In this document: positions 1 to 6,094 of the stretch, piece by piece
Position numbering within the stretch: the first letter of the stretch is position 1
Layout of the letters: the number at the start of each line of letters is the position of its first letter
NCBI GenBank assembly: GCA_021323255.1
Contig: JAJTCL010000160.1
Coordinates: forward strand, 1-6,426
Reading direction: 5' to 3'
DNA: 6,426 bases
Origin: Propionibacteriaceae bacterium
GTDB taxonomy: Bacteria > Actinomycetota > Actinomycetes > Propionibacteriales > Propionibacteriaceae
Notes under the pieces: generated by a model
Database searches by the model: none
The model's input: the letters and a program-made list of their open reading frames with translations, nothing else
Told to the model about the DNA's origin: nothing
Program-made: the position numbers and the translations under genes

Positions 1-2
1 AG

Positions 3-293
3 CAGCGCGCGAGATTCCGCGAGCGTGCCATTCCGGCTCCCGTCCATGTCGCGAGCGACCCGCAGCAGCTCATCGACGAGCGCCGCTATGAGGTGCCGAT
101 CACTGTCATCTCATGTGAGTTCCCGAGCGCGATGCTCCAGGAGATGATCGAGCAAGGACATGGATACGTGCAGGAGCTTGCGAGGGTCCGCGATGTCGTA
201 TACATCGATCTGCCAACAGGCCACTGGCCTCAATTCACCCGACCCAAGGAGCTTAGCCAGGCGATCATCGCCAGCTTGGCTCCAGCTGATTGA
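3..293 (+). CDS. alpha/beta hydrolase, C-terminal part (5' end outside window)
   Basis: An open frame enters from the left edge and ends at TGA 291-293, giving the last 96 residues of a protein. The first base of the window that belongs to a full codon is 3. The segment PITVISCEFPS (from 96) looks like the beta-strand that precedes the catalytic acid in alpha/beta hydrolases. TGHWPQFTRP (about 222-251) looks like the loop carrying the catalytic histidine, followed by the final helix (PKELSQAIIASL). This is the usual ending of small esterase-like alpha/beta hydrolases. The nucleophile serine lies outside the window, so substrate and activity cannot be judged. The GTG at 93 is an internal codon, not a start, because the family match continues upstream of it (VHVASDPQQLIDERRYE). 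The next gene begins about 8 bases downstream, so the two may share a transcript. Family confidence is fair; function unknown. Confidence 0.75.
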   Translation, partial: QRARFRERAIPAPVHVASDPQQLIDERRYEVPITVISCEFPSAMLQEMIEQGHGYVQELARVRDVVYIDLPTGHWPQFTRPKELSQAIIASLAPAD

Positions 294-301
294 ATAACGC
301 C

Positions 302-953
302 GTGAAGCAGCCCGGCCGCAGCGCGGATCGGCCTTTGGCTGTCACCCGCATATGGGTTCCTGCTCGGGCTGAGCACGCTAACCCACCAGCCCCCCGTCGC
401 CGACTTTGACGCGTAGCGCGCTACGTCACAACCGACGTTTTCCTCGTCAGCCACCTGGGTGCCAGCATTCTGGGTGCTGCCCTGGCGGTAATCGGCGTCG
501 TGGCTGTGACCGCGTACCTGGTCTCCGGTCGCGCGGCCGGACTCGCCGTGGCGGGACTGGCCCTCACCACTGTCGCGAATATTTATCTGTCTGCTGTCTT
601 TGGCAGCGCAACGTTCGTCCAACCCGGCATCGGACGTGCTCACCTGGCTGGCGTGGAAGGAATGCCGACACGGCCTATGGAGCAGCGTTCACCGCGACTG
701 CGGCCGGGGCGACCCTGCTGCTCATCGCTTCCGCCATCGTGGTCGGCATAGCGATCGCACGCACCACCACCGGCTGCGGGCGGTTGGCGTGGCCTATGCA
801 GTGCTCCTCCCACTCTTCGCTGTCTCTGGTTTTTTGCTGCCGATCGTGCAGTCTGCCGCCGGATTCGCGGTCGCGGTCGCCGCGGCGCTTCTGGCTGTTC
901 CAGCTGCCGCGGACGGCCGAGTTGGCCGCTCCCTTCGCCTCGAGAGTCACTAA
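302..953 (+). pseudogene. multi-pass membrane protein, broken by several frameshifts
   Basis: No single frame covers this stretch, but a coherent membrane protein appears when frames are joined. Frame 3 up to 413 reads LWLSPAYGFLLGLSTLTHQ and PPVADFDA. Frame 2 from about 416 to 661 reads RYVTTDVFLVSHLGASILG and on through two more helices to HLAGVEG. Frame 1 from 661 to about 774 reads NADTAYGAAFTATAAG plus a helix ending VVGIAIARTTTG. Frame 3 from about 774 to TAA 951-953 reads RAVGVAYAVLLPLFAVSGF and a last helix. That makes about six hydrophobic helices, an integral membrane protein resembling uncharacterised actinobacterial membrane proteins. Each of the three downstream changes of frame is equivalent to one missing base. 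The 5' end is unclear: GTG 302 is the only nearby start and is in frame 2, while the first helix is in frame 3, so a further indel is implied. Either a real pseudogene or indel errors; no function can be assigned. Confidence 0.72.
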
Positions 954-1046
954 ATAGCCCGAGTGGCGCGTATCCGCACACCACGGAGACAATGGAGGTG
1001 AGGCGGGGGGTGTGACGGCAGATACGGATGGGTCACTGAGGTGATC

Positions 1047-1053
1047 GAAAGGA
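1047..1053 (+). promoter_or_regulatory. ribosome binding site of ku
   Basis: GAAAGGA lies 7 bases before ATG 1061 and is a good Shine-Dalgarno match. It supports 1061 as the Ku start over the ATG at 1053, which is in another frame. Confidence 0.65.
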
Positions 1054-1060
1054 TGCGGCG

Positions 1061-1954
1061 ATGCGGACGGTATGGAGAGGCACCATCTCCTTCGGATTGG
1101 TGACCATCCCGGTTCGGCTGTATGTGGCGACTGAGAGCAAGAACGTTCCCTCCCACCAGATTCACGTCAACGACGGCGGCCGGGTGCAGTACAAGCGGGT
1201 CTGCTCGATCGACGGAGTCGAAGTGCCGTACGAGGAGATCGGTCGAGGCTATGAGTCGGCAACCGGAGAGATAGTCATGCTCAGCGAAGTCGATCTATCG
1301 ATGCTGCCGGCGAAGACGTCCCGTTCCATCGAGGTTGTCTCGTTCCTGCCGATCTCTGCCGTCGACCCGATCTACCTCGACCGCAGCTACTACGTCGAGC
1401 CCGAGCCCCAGGGCGCCAAGGCGTACCGGCTGCTGCGGGACGCACTTCGCAAGCAAGGCCGCGTCGCCGTCGCCAAGGTCACGCTCCGTGATCGCGAGAT
1501 CGTCGCAGCCTTGCGGGTGCACGGCGATGTGCTCATCCTTGCGACCATGCTCTGGCCGGACGAGGTCCGGGAGCCTCGATTCCCTTTCCTGGCTGACGAC
1601 GACGAATGGTCGACGCCGAGCCAGGAGCTCACGATGGCCGAGGCGCTCATCGACTCGTTGTCGGACGAAGCGCTGGATCCGGGCCGGTATCGCGATGTAC
1701 ACCGGGAGACGCTGACCGCCCTGATAGATGCCAAGGCGACCGGGCGACCCGTGACGGAAGATGCTCGGCCAGCCGCGGCATCACCCGACCTGCTGAGCGC
1801 GCTACGGGCCAGCATCGAGGCCGCCAAGCAGCGGCGATCAACAAGCAACGGAGGACGGCGGCGGACAACCCCGAGTGCTGGCGCGGCTAAGAAGAGGCAA
1901 AAGGGGCCGACGCAGTCAGTGCGCGGAGCCGACGCGCCGAAGAAGCGCGGCTGA
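1061..1954 (+). CDS. ku: Ku protein, non-homologous end joining
   Basis: This 297-residue protein matches bacterial Ku over its whole length. Ku homodimers form a ring that threads onto DNA double-strand ends and recruits the ligase/polymerase LigD for repair in the cytoplasm. Visible family features are the N-terminus MRTVWRGTISFGLVTIPVRL, YKRVC (44-48), the stretch around DPIYLDRSYYVEP (102-114), LWPDEVREPRFP (164-175), and DLLSALRASIEAA (243-255), which corresponds to the minimal C-terminal LigD-contacting segment. Residues 256-297 form an added Lys/Arg-rich tail (KKRQKG, PKKRG), as in the longer actinobacterial Ku proteins, where such tails aid DNA binding. The length exceeds the M. tuberculosis Ku, which I recall as about 273 residues, mainly by this tail. 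The start ATG is supported by GAAAGGA at 1047-1053. No ligD is present in the window. The reading frame is intact, unlike the broken gene just upstream. Confidence 0.95.
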   Translation: MRTVWRGTISFGLVTIPVRLYVATESKNVPSHQIHVNDGGRVQYKRVCSIDGVEVPYEEIGRGYESATGEIVMLSEVDLSMLPAKTSRSIEVVSFLPISAVDPIYLDRSYYVEPEPQGAKAYRLLRDALRKQGRVAVAKVTLRDREIVAALRVHGDVLILATMLWPDEVREPRFPFLADDDEWSTPSQELTMAEALIDSLSDEALDPGRYRDVHRETLTALIDAKATGRPVTEDARPAAASPDLLSALRASIEAAKQRRSTSNGGRRRTTPSAGAAKKRQKGPTQSVRGADAPKKRG

Positions 1955-2031
1955 CGCCAATTCAGCGGCGGATCTGCGACACGCCGATCCAATTCCGCAT
2001 TCTGGCGGTGCCAGCTGGTAGCAACGTCGGC

Positions 2032-2235
2032 ATGAGCAGTTGTTCGGATTGTGGCCTGGAAGTCGACCATTGCCACGGCACGCTGGTCGTACACGATGAC
2101 CGCACTGTCGACTGCACAGATCCCGCATGCGAACTTCCGGATCTGCTGCGGCACGGGATCGTTGTCGACTGCATAGCCGTGCTGGATGGCTGCTGCCTGG
2201 TCGAGGAACCTGCGGACTTCGCGGTCGCCTCCTAA
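2032..2235 (+). CDS. small Cys/His-rich protein, probable metal-binding
   Basis: This 67-residue protein begins MSSCSDCGLEVDHCHGTLVV and ends at TAA 2233-2235. It carries C4xxC7, the D12-H-C-H15 cluster, H21, C28TDPxC33, R40H41, D46C47 and C54C55. That Cys/His density in pairs suggests a zinc- or other metal-binding fold, or disulfides. I have the impression of similar short uncharacterised actinobacterial proteins with the CxxC, DHCHGT and CTDPxC pattern, but know no assigned function. The ATG at 2032 is preferred over an in-frame GTG at 2008 because the Cys-rich domain starts directly after it; neither has a strong Shine-Dalgarno. It lies 77 bases after the Ku stop on the same strand and 46 bases before the next gene, so co-transcription with ku is possible. 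A role in DNA repair would be pure inference. Confidence 0.8.
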   Translation: MSSCSDCGLEVDHCHGTLVVHDDRTVDCTDPACELPDLLRHGIVVDCIAVLDGCCLVEEPADFAVAS

Positions 2236-2266
2236 CCCGGTTTACGTCGCCAGCCAATGGCCACGC

Positions 2267-2272
2267 TAAATT
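2267..2272 (+). promoter_or_regulatory. candidate -10 element before the coiled-coil gene
   Basis: TAAATT lies 9 bases before ATG 2282 in otherwise GC-rich sequence. GGGG directly touches the ATG, too close to act as a Shine-Dalgarno. This layout would suit a leaderless or very short leader transcript, which is common in actinomycetes. The -35 candidate TTTACG (2241-2246) is 20 bases upstream, which is longer than ideal. A weak call from sequence alone. Confidence 0.3.
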
Positions 2273-2281
2273 TGCCCGGGG

Positions 2282-3283
2282 ATGAGTGTGCAAATGATCG
2301 GGCGCGAGCTGGACGAGATCGTCCGTGAGCTTTATGTGCTTCCACCAGCTGACTTCGTCACTGCCCGGAACGAGTTGGTGAGGCAGGCCAGGGCAGCCGG
2401 TAACCGAGACGTTGCCGAACGGCTGCAGCAACTTCGCCGCCCCACCCGCAGCGCCTGGCTGGTGAATCTGTTGGCCAGCGATCCCGCGGCGATGCAACGC
2501 CTGTCGGCGTTGGGTCGAGAGCTGCGCGATGCCCAGACAGGGCTGGTTCGTACCGAGCTGCGCAGCCTCGCCGAGCAGCGCCGTCAGTTGATCGCTGACC
2601 TGATGGATCGGGCCAAGGCCCATGCTGCCGATGCTGGGCTGCGGCTGACTCCGACCGTGCTGTCGGAGGTGGAGGCGACACTACAGGCCGCTCTTGTCGA
2701 TCTTGCGGGTGCTCTCACCGTCCGCAATGGCCGTCTGGTGCGACCGCTCTCGCACAGCGGCTTCGGGCCGCGGCCCCGCAGTGCCACACAGCTCAGGTCG
2801 GCTAGCGAAATGAGGCCTGTTGAGGGGCCGACTGAAGCGGCAGCGACTGAGATCGAAATTCCCGCAGTCGAAGACGAGTTGCAAGCACGTCGGCAGCAGC
2901 GCGTCCTTGGCGGCCGTTGGATTGTCGAACGCCTCGAAACGACCGACCGTACGGCGGTTGAGGCCACCGAGACCCCAGCCGCGCCCGATGGTGGACAGGA
3001 GCCACTACCTGAGCTGCGAAGGGCGGAGGAGCAACTTGCCGCCGCCGAGGCTGCGCACTGGCAGTCTGAGTTCGACCTGGCGGACGCCGAGGCAGCCGTA
3101 GAGGCCGCAGACGACGCAGTGAGCTCGCTCGACACCAAGCGGATTGAAGCACGTCGAGACAGGGTCACTGCTCAGCGGCATCTTGCCGAGGCCCAGTCCC
3201 GGCAGCGGAACGCGGTGAACCTGCTGGCGGAAGCTCGGCGGCGCCTCGATGCAGCCAAGCGCATGTCGGACAGGGATGAGTAG
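2282..3283 (+). CDS. uncharacterised helical protein with C-terminal coiled coil
   Basis: This intact 333-residue protein has no recognised catalytic motif, signal peptide or membrane segment, so it is probably cytoplasmic. Residues 1-70 form a compact conserved-looking helical part (ELDEIVRELYVLPPADF, then RRPTRSAWLVNLLA at 52-65). Residues 71-155 are further helices (ELRSLAEQRRQLIADLMDRA at 92-111). Residues 156-240 are a Pro/Thr/Glu-rich, probably flexible linker. Residues 241-328 are an Ala/Glu/Arg-rich amphipathic stretch without proline (RRAEEQLAAAEAA, IEARRDRVTAQRHLAEAQ) typical of a long coiled coil. I have the impression of similar hypothetical proteins in other actinomycetes with the LYxLPPxxFxxARN and AWLVNLLA patterns, but no function. 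The start is ATG 2282; ATG 2294 (MIGRELDEIV) is possible, as neither has a normal Shine-Dalgarno. It follows the Ku and Cys/His genes on the same strand. Confidence 0.85.
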   Translation: MSVQMIGRELDEIVRELYVLPPADFVTARNELVRQARAAGNRDVAERLQQLRRPTRSAWLVNLLASDPAAMQRLSALGRELRDAQTGLVRTELRSLAEQRRQLIADLMDRAKAHAADAGLRLTPTVLSEVEATLQAALVDLAGALTVRNGRLVRPLSHSGFGPRPRSATQLRSASEMRPVEGPTEAAATEIEIPAVEDELQARRQQRVLGGRWIVERLETTDRTAVEATETPAAPDGGQEPLPELRRAEEQLAAAEAAHWQSEFDLADAEAAVEAADDAVSSLDTKRIEARRDRVTAQRHLAEAQSRQRNAVNLLAEARRRLDAAKRMSDRDE

Positions 3284-3521
3284 CGCTGGCGGCGTGCTTA
3301 CTGCGTACGCCGGGCCACCGTCACCGCCGCGGGTGGACCAGGAAATGGTGGAGCTCGTTTCCAACGGCGCTCTTGCCCATTCCGCAACGACCACCGATCA
3401 GGAGGAGTTCTGTGGTCTGGTGAACACCCTCATGGGGCCCACCCTTGGTCGTTCAACGTGCTCAAGTAGGCAGCGACCCAAACCAGAGGTGCGTTCCAGC
3501 GAATACAGATGTCATTGGTGA
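3276..3521 (+). CDS. doubtful small ORF coupled to the coiled-coil gene
   Basis: An ATG at 3276 overlaps the stop codon of the preceding gene (ATGAGTAG) behind GGACAGGG, a layout typical of translational coupling. The first 50 or so codons look moderately protein-like, with mostly G/C third positions and a hydrophilic stretch (VDQEMVELVSNGALAH, then TTDQEEFCGLVNTLMG). From about 3430 onward it runs antisense to the GH9 reading frame, and its composition becomes Arg/Ser-rich and unconvincing. So either a short real protein whose tail is shifted, or a chance ORF. No family recognised. Apart from this ORF, I see no gene, strong promoter or T-tailed hairpin between 3284 and 3429. Confidence 0.27.
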   Translation: MSSAGGVLTAYAGPPSPPRVDQEMVELVSNGALAHSATTTDQEEFCGLVNTLMGPTLGRSTCSSRQRPKPEVRSSEYRCHW

Positions 3522-3581
3522 CCTCGGAGGTGGGTTCATCGAGGTAACAGCATTGAGGTGGAAGGCCCAACAACCGCGGAT

Positions 3582-3587
3582 CGTAGG
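3582..3587 (-). other. frameshift site in GH9 gene
   Basis: On the minus strand the codons read GAC TTC CCT ACG ATC CGC. Adding one C to the CCC run gives GAC TTC CCC TAC GAT CCG (DFPYDP), which flows into the family-like C-terminus ending at 3430. The one-base loss is therefore placed in or next to this C run. Confidence 0.75.
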
Positions 3588-5000
3588 GAAGTCCGGGGCC
3601 GGCTGCGAGTTCGCCCCACCGGCCAGTGCGCCACGTGGTGGTGGCGGCAAAGCCTGATCGAGGTCGCGGCCAAATTGGCGAGTCCGCTGATGGCAGGTGA
3701 AGTCCGTGCCGTATCCCGTGATGTAGCTCTGGCCGAGAGCGTTTCGTCCAAGGAGGTAGTCCATCCCACTGGCGACGGCGTCCGCATAGCGGGGAGCACC
3801 TGATACCAGCTGGGCCACTGCGAGCACCATGAGGTTATTGAGGATCCGGCCGTTGGATCCCCAGTGCCACCCCTCAGAGGGCGCGTAAGGCTGACCCCAG
3901 GGCTGCTGGCTCTGCACCTCCAGTAGTCGGTCGGCGCCCTGTCGCACACTGTCAACCACCTGGTCGTGGTCAGCGAGGTGGCTGCCAGCCAGCGCCAGAT
4001 CGAGCCGAGCTGGAGTCGTCACTCGGTCGAAGTCGAATCCGGCCGGGTCGAATGCCTCAGCGGTGTGTTGGGCGGAGGAGAGCACTTCCTGGCGGTAGAA
4101 CTCCTCATCCGTGGTAAGCCATAGCTCGACAGCCGCCCAATAGAAATCGTCCTCCAGCTCGTCGTCGGCGTACGGGCCGCCGCCGAACCGGGCGTGGTCG
4201 TCCGGTGCGATGAGGTGAGGATGACGCCGGGCCGCCTGGTACGCGGTGCGGGCCGCTTCCAACAGCGTGCGCGTGTACCCGGGGTCAGTGGCACGGAACA
4301 GCCGAGCGCCCTGTGCGGCAACCGCGGCCAGGTGCAAGGCCGCCGCAGTCGAGAGTCGATGCAGCACACGTTCGGTAGGGTCCTGGTGTGGCCAACCCGG
4401 CATCGGTGACCACTGTGCGCCGTGCACACGGTGGAAAACCAAACCGGACAGTGGATCGCCGGCGGGTACCTGCATCCGCATCAGCCAGTCGAGTTGCCAG
4501 CGACATTCGCTGCGGATCGCGTCCGCGAAGGTGCGGATGAGCGGCGAAGAATCGGCCCTTCTGAGCAGGTCTAGGGTGCCGAGGAGCTGCCAGACCGCGA
4601 TGGCGCCACTGGTGACGTATTTGCCGTAGTCACCCGCGTCATACCAGCCACCCGAAACGTCGAATGTGCCCGTACAACGCCATCCGGGGTACAGCCGCCG
4701 CGCTTCGACGCCAGCCCAGGCGGGCACCGCGAGGTCCCCACGATTGGGAGCGAGCCCTACGTGGCCTGCGGGTCGTCCATAACCGGGCGCAACGTTGTCC
4801 AAGATCGGAGTGCCCGACCGCATCAGGTAGAAAAAGCCCAATGCGTCAGCTCTCAGCCTGTGGTAGACGCGGCTTGTGACCTCGAAGGGGTGGCTGCACT
4901 GCTCGGCCGATTCAATCCGGAAACCTGCTCCCTGAACGCTGAGGCCGCTGAAGTCCAGAACATGAACGCTCAGGCCGGATGTGGGCTCTCGCCGAACCGA

Positions 5001-5003
5001 TCA
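5001..5003 (-). other. in-frame premature stop (TGA) in GH9 gene
   Basis: TGA separates AVYAGGSRP from SVRREPTSGLSVHVLDFSG in the same frame, and both sides match the Ig-like N-domain of GH9 enzymes. A one-base change from TGG (Trp), CGA (Arg) or GGA (Gly) would explain it. No stop occurs in this frame for the next 513 codons or so. Confidence 0.85.
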
Positions 5004-5198
5004 CGGCCTGGAGCCTCCGGCGTAGACGGCCACTCCGCCCTGGTCGCGAACCAGGAAGGGGACCGGATCCGAAACATCGGAGATGAGTGTCGCCTGCTTC
5101 GGTCGGTCGGCCAGGTAACCTAGCTGATTCACCCGGACCTGTGGCCGCCGTCTCATGACATCGGTTACACGCCACTCTGCCCAACCCACCGCTGCAGC

Positions 5199-6065
5199 CT
5201 AGGGCCGTACGCCTTCGGGCCGCGCAGTGACGGCCCGGCGGAGCCAGGCCAGTGCGCCGGGCGCAGAGTCAAGCACCGAGATGTGGCCCACGCCGCGCTG
5301 CAGACGCAGTTCCGCCCCCGGACAGTGGGCTGCCAGCCACTCCCCATGTGAACTCGGCACCATTCGGTCGTCTGTGCCGTGCATGATCAGCGTTGGTGCG
5401 ACGATGTCTGCAAGATCAAAGCCCCACGGGGCGGTCGTGCCGAGATCATCCTCAACCATGCCGTCTAACCCGTTGGCTGTTGCCGCCTCGACGACGCCGT
5501 TGAACCATGACCAGTTGCCCCCCAGCGCGGCGTGATCAGCCGGGACGAACGACTGGGGATCGAACTCATTCGAAGCGAGCACCTCTTCGAGCGCAGCTCG
5601 CCCTTGGGTGGCAGCTCGCAGTTGGTGGGTACTGCCCGCTGACATTCCTGCGAAGTAGTCGAGTCCCGTGGCCCGCCAGGGCGCGGGGGAGGAGACGCTG
5701 ACCACAGCAAGCACGCGTTCCGGAAGCAAGGCGCCACAGGCCAGGGCGCGTGGTCCGCCGCCAGAGTGGCCAAAGACCGCAAAGCGGCCCATGCCCAGCT
5801 GATCGGCAATCTGGCGCGCATCAGCGGCTGCTGCCGCGACGGTCGCGCCGGGATGCGGAGTCGACCCCCCATAACCGGGTCGGTCATAGCTGATCCAACG
5901 GATACCCAGGGAACGCGCGGACTCGAAGAGTGGCTCGGGCGGAGCACCCGTGTTGGGGGTGCCGTGATGCCACAAGACGACCAGCTCGTCGGTGTGTCCC
6001 GTGGAACCGACGTCGTACGCGTGAAGGCTCCGCCCATCGGCGGTGAGAAAGTCAATCTCAATCAT
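5199..6065 (-). CDS. alpha/beta hydrolase, intact
   Basis: This complete 288-residue alpha/beta-hydrolase-fold enzyme has all expected elements. HHGTP (33-37) is the oxyanion-hole loop, SYDRPGYGGS (59-68) is the following strand and turn, and FGHSGGGP (98-105) is the nucleophile elbow with Ser101. A cap region spans about 125-215, LIMHGTDDRMVP (226-237) carries the probable acid Asp233, and GVGHISV (258-264) carries His261. The intact triad points to hydrolysis of an ester, lactone or similar bond; the substrate is unknown. No signal peptide is seen, so it is cytoplasmic. ATG 6065 is supported by GAGGAG five bases upstream. The GH9 reading frame begins 9 to 42 bases after its stop, so the two are probably one transcription unit; deacylation of imported glycans is a possible joint role but only an inference. 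It diverges from the DJ-1-like gene with only 20-29 bases between starts. Confidence 0.92.
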   Translation of the reverse strand: MIEIDFLTADGRSLHAYDVGSTGHTDELVVLWHHGTPNTGAPPEPLFESARSLGIRWISYDRPGYGGSTPHPGATVAAAAADARQIADQLGMGRFAVFGHSGGGPRALACGALLPERVLAVVSVSSPAPWRATGLDYFAGMSAGSTHQLRAATQGRAALEEVLASNEFDPQSFVPADHAALGGNWSWFNGVVEAATANGLDGMVEDDLGTTAPWGFDLADIVAPTLIMHGTDDRMVPSSHGEWLAAHCPGAELRLQRGVGHISVLDSAPGALAWLRRAVTARPEGVRP

Positions 6066-6070
6066 CTCAG

Positions 6071-6076
6071 CTCCTC
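6071..6076 (-). promoter_or_regulatory. ribosome binding site of the intact alpha/beta hydrolase
   Basis: On the minus strand GAGGAG precedes ATG 6065 by 5 bases, fixing that start. Confidence 0.7.
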
Positions 6077-6094
6077 ATTGGCAGCATGTTGTCC

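Larger units (their letters stand above)
3430..5189 (-). pseudogene. glycoside hydrolase family 9 (endoglucanase-like) with Ig-like N-domain, disrupted
   Basis: Reading from GTG 5189 or ATG 5156 (the latter fits RRRPQVRVNQLGY better), the protein starts with the Ig-like domain found before GH9 catalytic domains (VRVNQLGYLADRP). An in-frame TGA at 5003-5001 interrupts it, and the same frame continues open (PTSGLSVHVLDFSGLSVQG). The (alpha/alpha)6 catalytic domain follows: LGFFYLMRSGTPILD, then GGWYDAGDYGKYV with both catalytic-base aspartates (codons 4640-4638 and 4631-4629), and CHQRTRQFG supplying the conserved histidine. At about 3587-3582 the frame slips by one base. In the original frame it would end at 3462 with a non-family tail. 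In the shifted frame it continues DPRLLGLPPQCCYLDEPTSE, then VTNDICIRWNAPLVWVAAYL, to TGA 3432-3430. No signal peptide is visible, so the product would be intracellular, acting on imported beta-glucan oligosaccharides. It lies just downstream of the 5199-6065 hydrolase. Without the N-domain, a TTG at 4841 or an upstream codon could start a shortened product, but the tail would still be wrong. Confidence 0.85.

Noticed and set aside
93..293. Separate 66-residue protein starting at GTG 93
   Set aside because: The frame is open to the window edge and the hydrolase match continues upstream, so this is an internal codon.
230..643. Minus-strand reading frame of 137 codons
   Set aside because: Gln/Gly/Arg-rich composition without domains, antisense to the membrane protein reading; a shadow frame.
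1033..1044. TCAC-TGAG-GTGA inverted repeat before ku as an operator
   Set aside because: Four-base arms are too short, and no regulator gene is nearby.
1053..1061. Alternative Ku start at ATG 1053
   Set aside because: It is in a different frame and only overlaps the Shine-Dalgarno; the Ku N-terminus begins at 1061.
1390..2623. Long minus-strand frames opposite ku and the following genes
   Set aside because: Ku and the Cys/His protein on the plus strand explain the sequence; the opposite frames are Arg/Ser-rich by-products of high GC.
3290..3312. Inverted repeat CGGCGT ... ACGCCG as a terminator between convergent genes
   Set aside because: Stem of only 6 bp, an 11-base loop and no T tract on either strand; expected by chance in GC-rich DNA.
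3005..3394. Minus-strand reading frame of 129 codons extending the GH9 direction
   Set aside because: Mostly antisense to the coiled-coil tail, no family-like motifs, and separate from the GH9 stop at 3430.
5001..5003. TGA in the GH9 gene as selenocysteine or readthrough codon
   Set aside because: Nothing in GH9 calls for selenocysteine at this surface-domain position, no convincing stem-loop follows, and a second lesion exists in the same gene. A plain nonsense change or a base error is simpler.
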